NCBI GenBank assembly: GCA_016191555.1
Contig: JACPVX010000018.1
Location: 62,001-126,000, forward strand
Reading direction: 5' to 3'
Length of the DNA stretch: 64,000 bases
Source: Bacteroidota bacterium
GTDB taxonomy: Bacteria; Bacteroidota; Bacteroidia; Cytophagales; Cyclobacteriaceae
Shown: positions 51,967-60,741 of the stretch, piece by piece
Layout: each line of letters begins with the position of its first letter
How positions within the stretch are numbered: position 1 is the stretch's first letter
Notes under the pieces: generated by a model
What the model saw: only the letters and a program-made list of their open reading frames with translations
Database searches by the model: none
Told to the model about the DNA's origin: nothing
Position numbers and translations under genes: made by a program

Positions 51967-54858
51967 TCAAAGCAAAAAATACTTGACCAAAATCTCTGCG
52001 AGCCGTGGGTCATATGATTTTTTGAGTTGAGTCTTTACCAACTCAGGTAGTTCAGTGACTTTTTTTAATTCAGGTAGAAAGCTTTCAATCCAAATGGCCA
52101 ATAGCCATTCAGCATTAAACTTTTCGTAATCAAATGTATCAGGCGAAAGTATCCATTTATCAAATTCACTCAATTTTTCAATTTGACGCAGGGCTTCATT
52201 TGTCGAAGGGATACCCAGTTGATGCAAGAGTAATACGAAATTATAAAAATAGAAATTGTCGAATTGAGGTTCGCCATTTTCAAACCCAGTGAATCCAATA
52301 CCCTTGACTTCATTTATAATCCCTACGTATTTAAAAAAGTAATCTTTTTCTTCGTAAGAGTAGATTTTATTTCGGAGTAAGCGTTGATAAATATCAATAT
52401 TGAATTGTTCATCTAGACTCTTTCCATATGCCTCTTTGATGATTGTTTTTCCTTTGTCATCTACGACTTTCCAATAATAAATCAGTTGATTATCTAATTG
52501 CCCTTTTTCGTTTGTTGAAGTGGCTATAGCTTTTTGAAGAACTGAATGATTGTTTAACTTATCATTCGGATAGAACTTGTTTAGAGCATAGCAACAATTT
52601 TTAATAAACCCTTGATATTTATTGTTACCCGGCTCCTCCTTTGTATTAGCAATTTTAAGTAGAGAAAGAATCTCGTCAGAAGTCAGGTAATCTCCTTTTT
52701 CTTTAAGGAATTTGCCAAGCTTGTCAAGATGGTACCAGTATAAATAGTCTTCGACCTTCAGGAAGTTGATTATTGATTGAACCAATGATTTATCCCAATC
52801 TTCTTTTTTAATGTTTATTTTTAAGAGAAGTAAGAAAATATTTCCAAATATCCTTCCGCACTTTTCGTTAAAATCATAATTAAGGAGATATTCTTGCAAT
52901 AGTCTATTCAATTGAGGAGCAAAAGGTCCTTGATCGACAAATGAATTGAGAAAATTTATTGCCCTACCCTGAAATACTATCAGGTCTTCAGTTTTTACAT
53001 CGAGGCTTGAAACCTCCTTAAGTAATTCCTCAAGTTTTTGGGTCGTTACATTTAAAATTACTTCTGAAAGTATGTACCTATCAAAAGTAACAAGGCGATA
53101 TGGATATCTCTTGAGAGAATGACTTACCAAAAGACCATCAAATATTTGTGATACGATACTTTGATATTCCGAATATGCGTCAGCAACTATAAAGTTTCGG
53201 TTAACATAAGTGTAGAGTAGACTGAATTGGTGATAAAGTTTGCTTGTGTAGTTTCCGATTGCTGAATAATTGCCACCTCGTTCGTAGTGTTGCTTTGCAG
53301 CAATCAATTCTTTATATACTTCTTCTATGTTTTTTTTGATTTGATGAATGAATGATCCATCTCTTATGTCTTTAAGGGTCTCCTTTACATCTCTGTTAAG
53401 AACATGGAGTTCTTCCCAGAGCATTCGATCTAAATCCAGGGATTTTATATACTTACTTATTTTTTTATCATCTCCATCCTCATAGTAAGAAACTAAATTG
53501 AAAAGCGCTATAAGATTATAAGCAGCTAAATAGGCTTCGATGGGATTACTCGTACTCTCTTTCCATATAGCGATTATTTGGCTGTAATATTCAAACGATA
53601 TTTTATACCCAGATGCGCTTACTAGATAATTACCGTATCCGAGTTCATAGAGTGATATATTTTGTGAAGTTGTTTTTAATTTTTTTAACATCGCTTTAAA
53701 ATCCAAACTTCTAAAGTTACAGCTAAGGCAATCACATGATTGGTTTTCATTTAGTAAAATCTTCTTGGTGACTCCTACGTCTTTTTCATCTCTGAGTCTA
53801 AAGATATGCCTAATGCTAAATCCAAATGTGTTTGGTTTTTTGTTTCTCTCCGCTATCTCTTTATGATCTTTTATCGCGGTTAATTGGAAAACATGAGAAC
53901 GGTTAAGTGTTTGGAAAATAAATGCAATCTTTTCTTCGGGCTTAGTCACTTTTTTTATTTTTAACAGCTTTGCCCAATCTCGATCAATGATTATTTGCCC
54001 ATTTTGTATTTCTATATTTGTTAATAGCGAATATATTTCTGGATTTAAAGAGAAGATGCAATAGCTCTCATAATGCCAAACGTAATCATCAAGAATGTTA
54101 AACGGATAGATGTTTGCGAGTCGATTTGGATCAATGAAAGTCAGGCCATCGAAGGCCTTTAGCGTTTTGTAGAGTTCATCAATGATGTGTTCTTTATTCG
54201 ACTTGGACTTTTTGGAAGTATATTCATTTCGCATTTCCAAAAATTTGCTTGTTCTTGATTTTATGGGATGAACTAAAGCATTTTTATGACAGACAATAAT
54301 AAATTGCGTTAATATTTCGTCATCAATCAATGCTTTAAGTTCGAATCTTTGAAATTCTAATTGACTCAGCGAATAATAAAATCTGATTTCTTTGAAATTT
54401 GATACAAAAACCCAGGGAGCTCTTGCTTTAGGGGCGTAGCTAAATGCCTGCTCTACAGGTGATGTACCCTTAATTTTCTCATCTAAGTCAGTATTAAAAT
54501 CTTTAATTTCAACTACGGCAACCACATTTGCAGAGATTGAATTTTCGTGAAGCTGAAATACACCAAGAGCGGCATCAGGTTTCGTTCCGTCAGCTCTTGA
54601 TTTATGTTCGGGATCCAATTGCCATTCGGTTGGATGATCTTCATTAAATCCAAGAATTTTATGGAAAATGTCCTGTAAAAACCTGTACTTGATACTTTCT
54701 TCTTTCGATTTAGATAGCTTTCCGGAATTTATTTCTTCAATCCATTTATTGATAAGCTCCTTGATTGGTTGTAATTCTTGTTGTGGAACTTGAAATTCAT
54801 TCGCCTTTTCAATCAGCAATGATGGTGGAAATAGTGAATCAACAGACTTGATCTTCAT
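51967..54858 (-). CDS. Large protein with N-terminal PD-(D/E)XK-like domain
   Basis: 963 aa from ATG 54858 (the frame opens 24 codons earlier with a hydrophobic stretch that looks non-coding). The N-terminal 150 residues resemble the nuclease domain of type IIG-type restriction enzymes: KPDAALGVF (D near 95) and VVAVVEIKDF (E-x-K near 117-119). No methylase motif (NPPY) follows. Later CDCLSC could bind zinc. The rest is helical and of unknown role. It is the first gene of the run with the 1265-aa protein. Confidence 0.7.
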   Translation of the reverse strand: MKIKSVDSLFPPSLLIEKANEFQVPQQELQPIKELINKWIEEINSGKLSKSKEESIKYRFLQDIFHKILGFNEDHPTEWQLDPEHKSRADGTKPDAALGVFQLHENSISANVVAVVEIKDFNTDLDEKIKGTSPVEQAFSYAPKARAPWVFVSNFKEIRFYYSLSQLEFQRFELKALIDDEILTQFIIVCHKNALVHPIKSRTSKFLEMRNEYTSKKSKSNKEHIIDELYKTLKAFDGLTFIDPNRLANIYPFNILDDYVWHYESYCIFSLNPEIYSLLTNIEIQNGQIIIDRDWAKLLKIKKVTKPEEKIAFIFQTLNRSHVFQLTAIKDHKEIAERNKKPNTFGFSIRHIFRLRDEKDVGVTKKILLNENQSCDCLSCNFRSLDFKAMLKKLKTTSQNISLYELGYGNYLVSASGYKISFEYYSQIIAIWKESTSNPIEAYLAAYNLIALFNLVSYYEDGDDKKISKYIKSLDLDRMLWEELHVLNRDVKETLKDIRDGSFIHQIKKNIEEVYKELIAAKQHYERGGNYSAIGNYTSKLYHQFSLLYTYVNRNFIVADAYSEYQSIVSQIFDGLLVSHSLKRYPYRLVTFDRYILSEVILNVTTQKLEELLKEVSSLDVKTEDLIVFQGRAINFLNSFVDQGPFAPQLNRLLQEYLLNYDFNEKCGRIFGNIFLLLLKINIKKEDWDKSLVQSIINFLKVEDYLYWYHLDKLGKFLKEKGDYLTSDEILSLLKIANTKEEPGNNKYQGFIKNCCYALNKFYPNDKLNNHSVLQKAIATSTNEKGQLDNQLIYYWKVVDDKGKTIIKEAYGKSLDEQFNIDIYQRLLRNKIYSYEEKDYFFKYVGIINEVKGIGFTGFENGEPQFDNFYFYNFVLLLHQLGIPSTNEALRQIEKLSEFDKWILSPDTFDYEKFNAEWLLAIWIESFLPELKKVTELPELVKTQLKKSYDPRLAEILVKYFLL

Positions 54859-55374
54859 TTTGTAATCTTTTGAGTTCTCCGAAAAATATAGGTTTATGAT
54901 GAGAAAAATGGTGAAAGTTGAATTTACCAAATAATGAGATATTCGTGTTAAAATAGCTGGTTAGTAGTGAAACAAGATTATCTCCGACCGGGATACACAA
55001 GATCCAGTAGAAATACTTTAAGAAAAGCCATTAACCTGAGAAGGCCCAATAGTCACATTAATTAAAAAAATGTTAATCCATTGATTTGGCAGAATATTCA
55101 AAATATGATTGAAGTAGTCAGTGATTTTACCAGCCGTATTGGTTGACGTTTTTTATGCTGGTAGGAAGCCTTCCAAAGGAATCAACCTTTAGGCAGGGAA
55201 CAACAACTAGGTCTATCACAGATGAGCTCGTGCTATAATAACGTTGACTAGAATTCCTCCTAATCCAAAATAGGATTCATATTCACTGGTTATAAATAGA
55301 GAACAATGAAAGCAAGTAAAGTTATTTTGTTAAAAGATCATGGCTTGATACTTGTTTCTGTTTAATGATATTTA
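54859..55374. other. Intergenic region with no gene recognised
   Basis: About 500 bases of AT-rich sequence without a convincing frame on either strand. It separates the minus-strand defence-like island from the small basic-protein gene. I see no transposon end or strong hairpin in it; it should contain the promoter for the nuclease-like gene on the minus strand. Confidence 0.5.
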
Positions 55375-55527
55375 TTATTCATTGGTAAATGATGACCTAA
55401 GAATTTCTTTACTGTCCTCTCTACGCTTTTTCTTGCTTTCTAATTTCGCTTCAGACCGTTTACCATGGTATCCGGTTCCCCTGTTTTTAGCGCCACTATG
55501 TTCGGTATTTTTAGCTTTGTTTGCCAT
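55375..55527 (-). CDS. Small basic conserved protein (50 aa)
   Basis: 50 aa, rich in Lys, Arg, Ser and Asn (for example NTEHSGAKNRGTGYHGKRSE, then KKKRREDSK). The composition and the KNTEHSGAKN and GKRSEAK segments resemble a small-protein family scattered in Bacteroidota genomes, by memory only. A start context AAATTATGG and a clear stop define it. The opposite-strand frame here is its shadow. Confidence 0.6.
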   Translation of the reverse strand: MANKAKNTEHSGAKNRGTGYHGKRSEAKLESKKKRREDSKEILRSSFTNE

Positions 55528-55612
55528 AATTTATTTTTGTGGGTCAGGTTGCGGTGCGTATTAGGATTAATACTAGGATACAAATGATCAATCTACATCG
55601 GAGTTACAAATT

Positions 55613-56257
55613 TTAAATTCTATAAAAGATACCTGAAAGTAGTAGTAGTCTAGTTAATGCCGCTGTATTGCTACAACCTGTTTTTTTGAGAATGGATTTC
55701 CTATAGCTATTTATCGTCAATGCTGACAAACTCAATTGCTCTCCAATTTTCTCAGAACTAAGTCCTTTCACTAGTAATTTGGCTATATCCATTTCGCGAG
55801 AAGTTAAATCAAGGTTAGCGATTGGTGAACCTTTTTTCTGATTATAATTTTTTATCGCTACTTCAGCTACGTTATTGTAATAATACCCAATCGTTAGCAC
55901 CGCATCAATAGCTGTTTCTAATTCTTTGGGATCACATTCTTTTAGCAAAAAACCTTCTGCTCCTAGTTGAGCTAGTAGTACAATTAGGGAAGGTTCATCA
56001 AATTGGGTAAGTACGATCACTTTTGTGTTTGGAGAGAGAATTTTTACTTCTTTAAGGCAATCAATCCCATTCATTTTTGGCATTTGAATATCAAGAAGTA
56101 TTAAATCAATCTTCTCTTTTTCAATTATCTGAAGGACCTCAAGTCCATTTCCAGCTTCAAAGAATTTAAAATTTCTGTCGAATAATGAAACTAATCTTAC
56201 AAGGGACTTTCGGAAGATTGGATGATCATCAGCGATAAGTAATTCGATAGTTTTCAT
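55613..56257 (-). CDS. LuxR-type response regulator (copy 2)
   Basis: 214 aa with the same domains as the paralogue at 1610-2254: acidic pair D10-D11, phospho-acceptor D56 and a LuxR helix-turn-helix ending KSILKKTGCSNTAALTRLLL. It is divergently oriented to the SpvB/YD-repeat gene cassette 200 bp away, which it may control. No kinase partner is adjacent. Confidence 0.9.
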   Translation of the reverse strand: MKTIELLIADDHPIFRKSLVRLVSLFDRNFKFFEAGNGLEVLQIIEKEKIDLILLDIQMPKMNGIDCLKEVKILSPNTKVIVLTQFDEPSLIVLLAQLGAEGFLLKECDPKELETAIDAVLTIGYYYNNVAEVAIKNYNQKKGSPIANLDLTSREMDIAKLLVKGLSSEKIGEQLSLSALTINSYRKSILKKTGCSNTAALTRLLLLSGIFYRI

Positions 56258-56266
56258 AAAATCAAA

Positions 56267-56307
56267 TACTTGTAATTATAGTGAAAAAGTCAATACCCTA
56301 AAAATGG
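56267..56307 (-). promoter_or_regulatory. Conserved 41-bp block upstream of response regulator copy 2
   Basis: Matches 2264-2304 with one base changed. On the minus strand it has TTGACTTTTTCACTATAATT. The block lies 10 bp before the start codon in both copies. The intergenic sequence beyond it is not conserved between copies. Confidence 0.5.
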
Positions 56308-56459
56308 GGTATAGTTGATTCAAGAAAAATAGAATTTAATAGATAAAGGTACACCCGTCTAATATTAGGCTAAGATCAAGATTGATTTTTTTGTTTTCAT
56401 TTTTTCCAAATAGATGGTAAATAGACATTGTTAGCAATTCAAATCGAAGACTTTAAGAA

Positions 56460-59400
56460 ATGAAGAAGAATACCTACCTACAACCCAACCTCACCCGACT
56501 TCCAGTTGTACTAATATTAACTGCTTTATGTTTGGTTAATCAACTCAACGCACAAAGTGTAGACCCGCTGACTGGCAGAGCCATCATTAATGTACCTCTG
56601 GGCAGTATTAGTTCGAAAGGCTTAAGTATGTCTGTTGGTCTTTCCCATAATGGGGGTGCACTTCGAGTGGATGAAGGGCCAGGTAATGCCGGATTGGGTT
56701 GGTCGTTAGTCACGGCTGGATATGTAAGAAGAGAAGTTCGTGGCTTACCGGATGAGATTAATGATTCACGGAAAGGATGGTTAGTTAATAATAGCGCCAC
56801 AACGGTTCAGAATTTCGTACCAGCTGCAGATGATAACCTTTCCGTTTGTACAGACGAAGTTACCGATTGGACGTTTCTAAATGGGCTTGGCTACTTGATG
56901 GACCCCGAGCCTGATGTATATTATTTTTCAGCACCGGGGATTTCCGGAAAATTTGTTTATGGTGCCGATGGGTTTCCCAAACTAATTCCCTATCAAGATT
57001 TAGTTATTACCAAATCGGGTGGAGTCTTTGAGATAAAGACGAATAACGGAATTACCTACACGTTCAGCCTAACGGAAACAGTAACAAGACAGGCAATTCC
57101 ATTCAAAGAAAATACAGTTATAGATTACTATCGGACTAATTATAACTTCTATAAAGATCCTGCCACTTTTGTTTCAACTTGGAATTTATCGAGTGTCCAA
57201 AGCGCCATCACCGGAGCAGTAATGACGCTTAATTATACCGATCAAGAGCAGTCTGAAGGTGTTCAATACTATTCTAAGATAGCACAAGGATCTACCAGCC
57301 AGGTGGACACGCTCTACTACATTAAAGATTCATATATGGCCAAGCAAATTAACTCGATTAATTTGATGTCCTTCTCTATCAACTTTACTTGGGCGAACTC
57401 ATTGATTAATGAGATCAGTATTAATGAATCTGAAACGGGCGATAGTAAAGGCTTTGGATTTGTTTATCAATCCGTTACTACGAGCGCTTATGAACCTCTG
57501 CCTCGTAAGAGTAAGCCTTTTTTAATGGAAATCATACAATCCAGTAACTGCAATATACTGCCGGCCTACAAATTCTATTACCCGGATGCTTCCATCCACA
57601 CCGTCCCTTGGCGCACCAATTGGGGGCAAGATTATTTTGGTTACTATAATGGGCAAAACACGAATCGGAATATTCCAACCGTCTATTTTTATCAATCTGA
57701 AAGTGGGGCAAGGCGATACAGAGTTACTCCTATTCCAAACGCTACCGCTACACAGATTATGACCGGAGTTTCTGGTAGTAACATGTCCGTGAATTCGCAG
57801 TATAATTCTTTTGGAGTTTTGACGATGATTACCTACCCAACTGGTGGTACTACTTCTTATACATACGAACCAAATACTTACTTTGATGCAACTACTAATG
57901 AAGAATTGCTAGGGCCGGGTGTTAGGGTAGCGAGCATTACGACAGCCGGTGGAGATGCAGCTTTTGGAAAACCGACCTCTAGTAATCCGATTTGGCATAC
58001 GCTAACGAAGACTTATCAATATTCCGCTGCTGGCTCTTCAGTGACGAGTGGAAGAATCACCTATCCTCCTTCATTTGCATTCACGGATGGGATTTCTCAT
58101 ATCCGAAATCAAACTGACTTAGGCCAGGGGTCTGAGGTTCTTTACGGAAGAGTAACGGAAATTAGCGCAGGACTTGGCTACAAAGAATACATCTATGACT
58201 TGACCAATATCTATCCGGATGCCACTTCGGCCGCTACCAAGAGTAAGCTGGCAAGACCCTCTAATGCGACTTGCGCTACTGGACTGTTTTCGAATGGTTC
58301 TTACCAATGGCCGTTTGCACTACTCACCGATTGGAATTTTAAGAGAGGTTATTTAAAAAAGCTATCTGAGTACAGTGAGTCGGGAGTTTTGACCGGTGAG
58401 AAAAGAATGACTTATTCAATTTCAGGTAGTGGGTCTACTATGAAGGCACTTCGCTATGAATCTCTTGCAGATGCACAAGGGAAAAATATATTTTATTACA
58501 GTTTATATGAGATTCCAATAAATCAGGCCTTGGTTCTGACGGAAGAAGTGACCAAGACTATCGGAGAAGAGTCTGTTGCAGACTCTACCAAAACGATTAC
58601 GGGGTATCTCTATAACGCTAAAAATATGGTTACACAAACTACGCTCACCAACGGTGACGGCTCGATTGTAACTCAGAATATAAAATATGCGCTCGATTAT
58701 GTTGTTACCAATCCTGCTGTAGGCGATATGCAAGCGAATGCAATCTATAAACTTAATACCACCAATCGATATGGAGAAGCTATAGAAACATATCAGACCA
58801 CTACCCATCCTGATGGAACTGTTGTAGTGACGGATGCTCGCTTAAGCTTACTGAAGGACTATGGAACATACGTTTTGCCTTTCCAATCCAAACATTTGAA
58901 TCAAAACACCGCTGCATCCTTTACATCCTCCTATATTTCAGGTACGACTTCTCAAACCTTTAATCCAAGTGGCCGGTATATATTAGATGCTGGTTATGAA
59001 TATGTCAATGGTCTATTGTACAATCAAACGGGTAATTTAACATCAACGATCCCTTCCACTGCTTACTCGAGTACTCATTATTCGCAGGTCGGTGCTCAAC
59101 CAATAGCCAGTTTTTCAGGCTGTAAGTCGGAAAATGCAATCTATGATGGTTTTGAAATGTCGATGATTCGTGGCTTATCTTATGTAGGCACGTCTCCAAC
59201 GTATTCATCGGGCAGAACCGGAAATAAGAGCATACTGCTTTCGTCTTCCTTTGACCTTGTTTCGGCATCTGTAACACTCGCAAATTATACTCTTGGTAAA
59301 AACTATTATCGAATATCAGGATGGCTTTACGCATCAGCATCTGGCAACGTTACAGTCAGAGCGATGAATGGAAGCACTATTATAAACACTGCTACTTTGA

Positions 59401-60323
59401 GTTATACAACGCCCAATCAGTGGGCATACGTTGAAACAACGATGGACATGAGTGCAGTTATTTCGACATTTACGTGGAAGGTGTCAGGAAATAATATTCA
59501 ATTAGATGATTTTGTAGCCATACCAAAATCGGCATCTATCTCCTTTAGTACCATCAAGCCATTTAAAGGGATAACCTCTCAAAGCGATAATCGTGGAAAT
59601 AGCGTGGTAATCGAATATGATAATCTGGGTCGGAAGGTGAATACCTATGATAAAAATAGAAATCTAGTTGAGCACATGGACTATGGTCTCCAAAAACAAT
59701 CCCCTTTAAAATTGAATGCCAACTTTACCTATAGTTCAACAATTCTTACGCGTGGCGTTGGTGTGGTTTTGACTGCGGGTAATACATGTATACCATCCGT
59801 CACATATCAATGGGAGTTTACGGATGCTACAGGTACCGTAACAACAGCTACAGGAAACCCTGTTGTAAAAGCATTTAATATGTATGGTGCATACACGGTG
59901 AAGCTTACCGCATCGAGCCCAGGTTATGGCACTTCTTCATTTACGGATAACGTTTGTGTTCAAATCAATAGCCTAGTGCCATCTTTAACCGTTAGCCCAA
60001 ATGCTTACTATCATCAATGTTCCCAGACCTCAGAGCGATATAAGACGTTTACAGTGGATTTGGGCAGCTTCAGCACCGCTGGGATGACCGTACAATACGC
60101 TTGGTCTGTGACTGATGCAAACGGAAATTGGATTGGGGTTCCAAATGCAACTGGTAACACGGTTAGCAATTTTGAATCACCACAATATAGTTACCAAATG
60201 AGGTGCCAAGTGACTGCATTGGGTACTTTAAACAATCCAAACTTCTGCAGCGCATACACGCAGGCCACTAATATTTCAAATACAATCGGTATCACTTTCT
60301 ACCCTGAGACACAATGCCAATGA
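56460..60323 (+). CDS. SpvB/YD-repeat-type secreted surface protein with PKD-like domain
   Basis: 1287 aa. Signal peptide to about residue 32 (ending LNAQ). The N-terminal SpvB-like part has DPLTGRAIINVPLGSI and GNAGLGWSL. The middle carries YD-repeat-like sequences and a galactose-binding-type beta module; near residue 1045 VIEYDNLGRKVNTYDKNRNL is a YD-repeat. The C-terminus has PKD-like domains (TYQWEFTDATG, GAYTVKLTASS). It overlaps the next gene by 10 bp. Likely a cell-surface or exported toxin-cassette component. Confidence 0.8.
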   Translation: MKKNTYLQPNLTRLPVVLILTALCLVNQLNAQSVDPLTGRAIINVPLGSISSKGLSMSVGLSHNGGALRVDEGPGNAGLGWSLVTAGYVRREVRGLPDEINDSRKGWLVNNSATTVQNFVPAADDNLSVCTDEVTDWTFLNGLGYLMDPEPDVYYFSAPGISGKFVYGADGFPKLIPYQDLVITKSGGVFEIKTNNGITYTFSLTETVTRQAIPFKENTVIDYYRTNYNFYKDPATFVSTWNLSSVQSAITGAVMTLNYTDQEQSEGVQYYSKIAQGSTSQVDTLYYIKDSYMAKQINSINLMSFSINFTWANSLINEISINESETGDSKGFGFVYQSVTTSAYEPLPRKSKPFLMEIIQSSNCNILPAYKFYYPDASIHTVPWRTNWGQDYFGYYNGQNTNRNIPTVYFYQSESGARRYRVTPIPNATATQIMTGVSGSNMSVNSQYNSFGVLTMITYPTGGTTSYTYEPNTYFDATTNEELLGPGVRVASITTAGGDAAFGKPTSSNPIWHTLTKTYQYSAAGSSVTSGRITYPPSFAFTDGISHIRNQTDLGQGSEVLYGRVTEISAGLGYKEYIYDLTNIYPDATSAATKSKLARPSNATCATGLFSNGSYQWPFALLTDWNFKRGYLKKLSEYSESGVLTGEKRMTYSISGSGSTMKALRYESLADAQGKNIFYYSLYEIPINQALVLTEEVTKTIGEESVADSTKTITGYLYNAKNMVTQTTLTNGDGSIVTQNIKYALDYVVTNPAVGDMQANAIYKLNTTNRYGEAIETYQTTTHPDGTVVVTDARLSLLKDYGTYVLPFQSKHLNQNTAASFTSSYISGTTSQTFNPSGRYILDAGYEYVNGLLYNQTGNLTSTIPSTAYSSTHYSQVGAQPIASFSGCKSENAIYDGFEMSMIRGLSYVGTSPTYSSGRTGNKSILLSSSFDLVSASVTLANYTLGKNYYRISGWLYASASGNVTVRAMNGSTIINTATLSYTTPNQWAYVETTMDMSAVISTFTWKVSGNNIQLDDFVAIPKSASISFSTIKPFKGITSQSDNRGNSVVIEYDNLGRKVNTYDKNRNLVEHMDYGLQKQSPLKLNANFTYSSTILTRGVGVVLTAGNTCIPSVTYQWEFTDATGTVTTATGNPVVKAFNMYGAYTVKLTASSPGYGTSSFTDNVCVQINSLVPSLTVSPNAYYHQCSQTSERYKTFTVDLGSFSTAGMTVQYAWSVTDANGNWIGVPNATGNTVSNFESPQYSYQMRCQVTALGTLNNPNFCSAYTQATNISNTIGITFYPETQCQ

Positions 60324-60730
60324 GAGCAATTATTTTAACAACAGCTTTTCTGTTTTCTTTTGCAGGTTTGGCAGCCAAAGATGTGCTGAACCAAAAATTG
60401 AATTGGGGTGTGACTCACCTAAAGGATATAGCTAAAGATACTGTCACAAGCTATCAATGTTCATTTATTACCAATGGAGATAGAAACATCTCTTGGGTGC
60501 AAGATGAAGGAGATTTCGTCACGACATTGAGAGTAAATAGTATGGAAGGTCAATGGACTAATGTAGCTTCTCCTGGGAAGGTAACTTATTCTATTTCTGT
60601 AGATAGCCAGTCAGGTATATTAATATTCGAACGGGATCAATCCGGATTATGGGTAACTCTTGATTTAACCTTAGACTCAGGTATTCGAATACATCACCAG
60701 TACACCGTTTCACAAGTCGCCATAAATTAG
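60314..60730 (+). CDS. Small secreted protein in YD-repeat cassette
   Basis: 138 aa with a signal peptide (about 1-22, ending AGLAA; the first and third codons are both Met). The rest is beta-rich with no recognised motif. It overlaps the upstream gene and precedes the long DUF6443-type gene by 11 bp, so the three form one unit. Confidence 0.65.
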   Translation: MPMRAIILTTAFLFSFAGLAAKDVLNQKLNWGVTHLKDIAKDTVTSYQCSFITNGDRNISWVQDEGDFVTTLRVNSMEGQWTNVASPGKVTYSISVDSQSGILIFERDQSGLWVTLDLTLDSGIRIHHQYTVSQVAIN

Positions 60731-60741
60731 ATTATTCTTCT

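Noticed and set aside
51967-54858. Type IIG restriction-modification enzyme
   Set aside because: The N-terminal nuclease motif fits, but no methylase motifs (NPPY or SAM-binding glycine loop) follow.
55352-55564. Plus-strand 70-residue frame
   Set aside because: It is the shadow of the better-supported 50-residue minus-strand gene.
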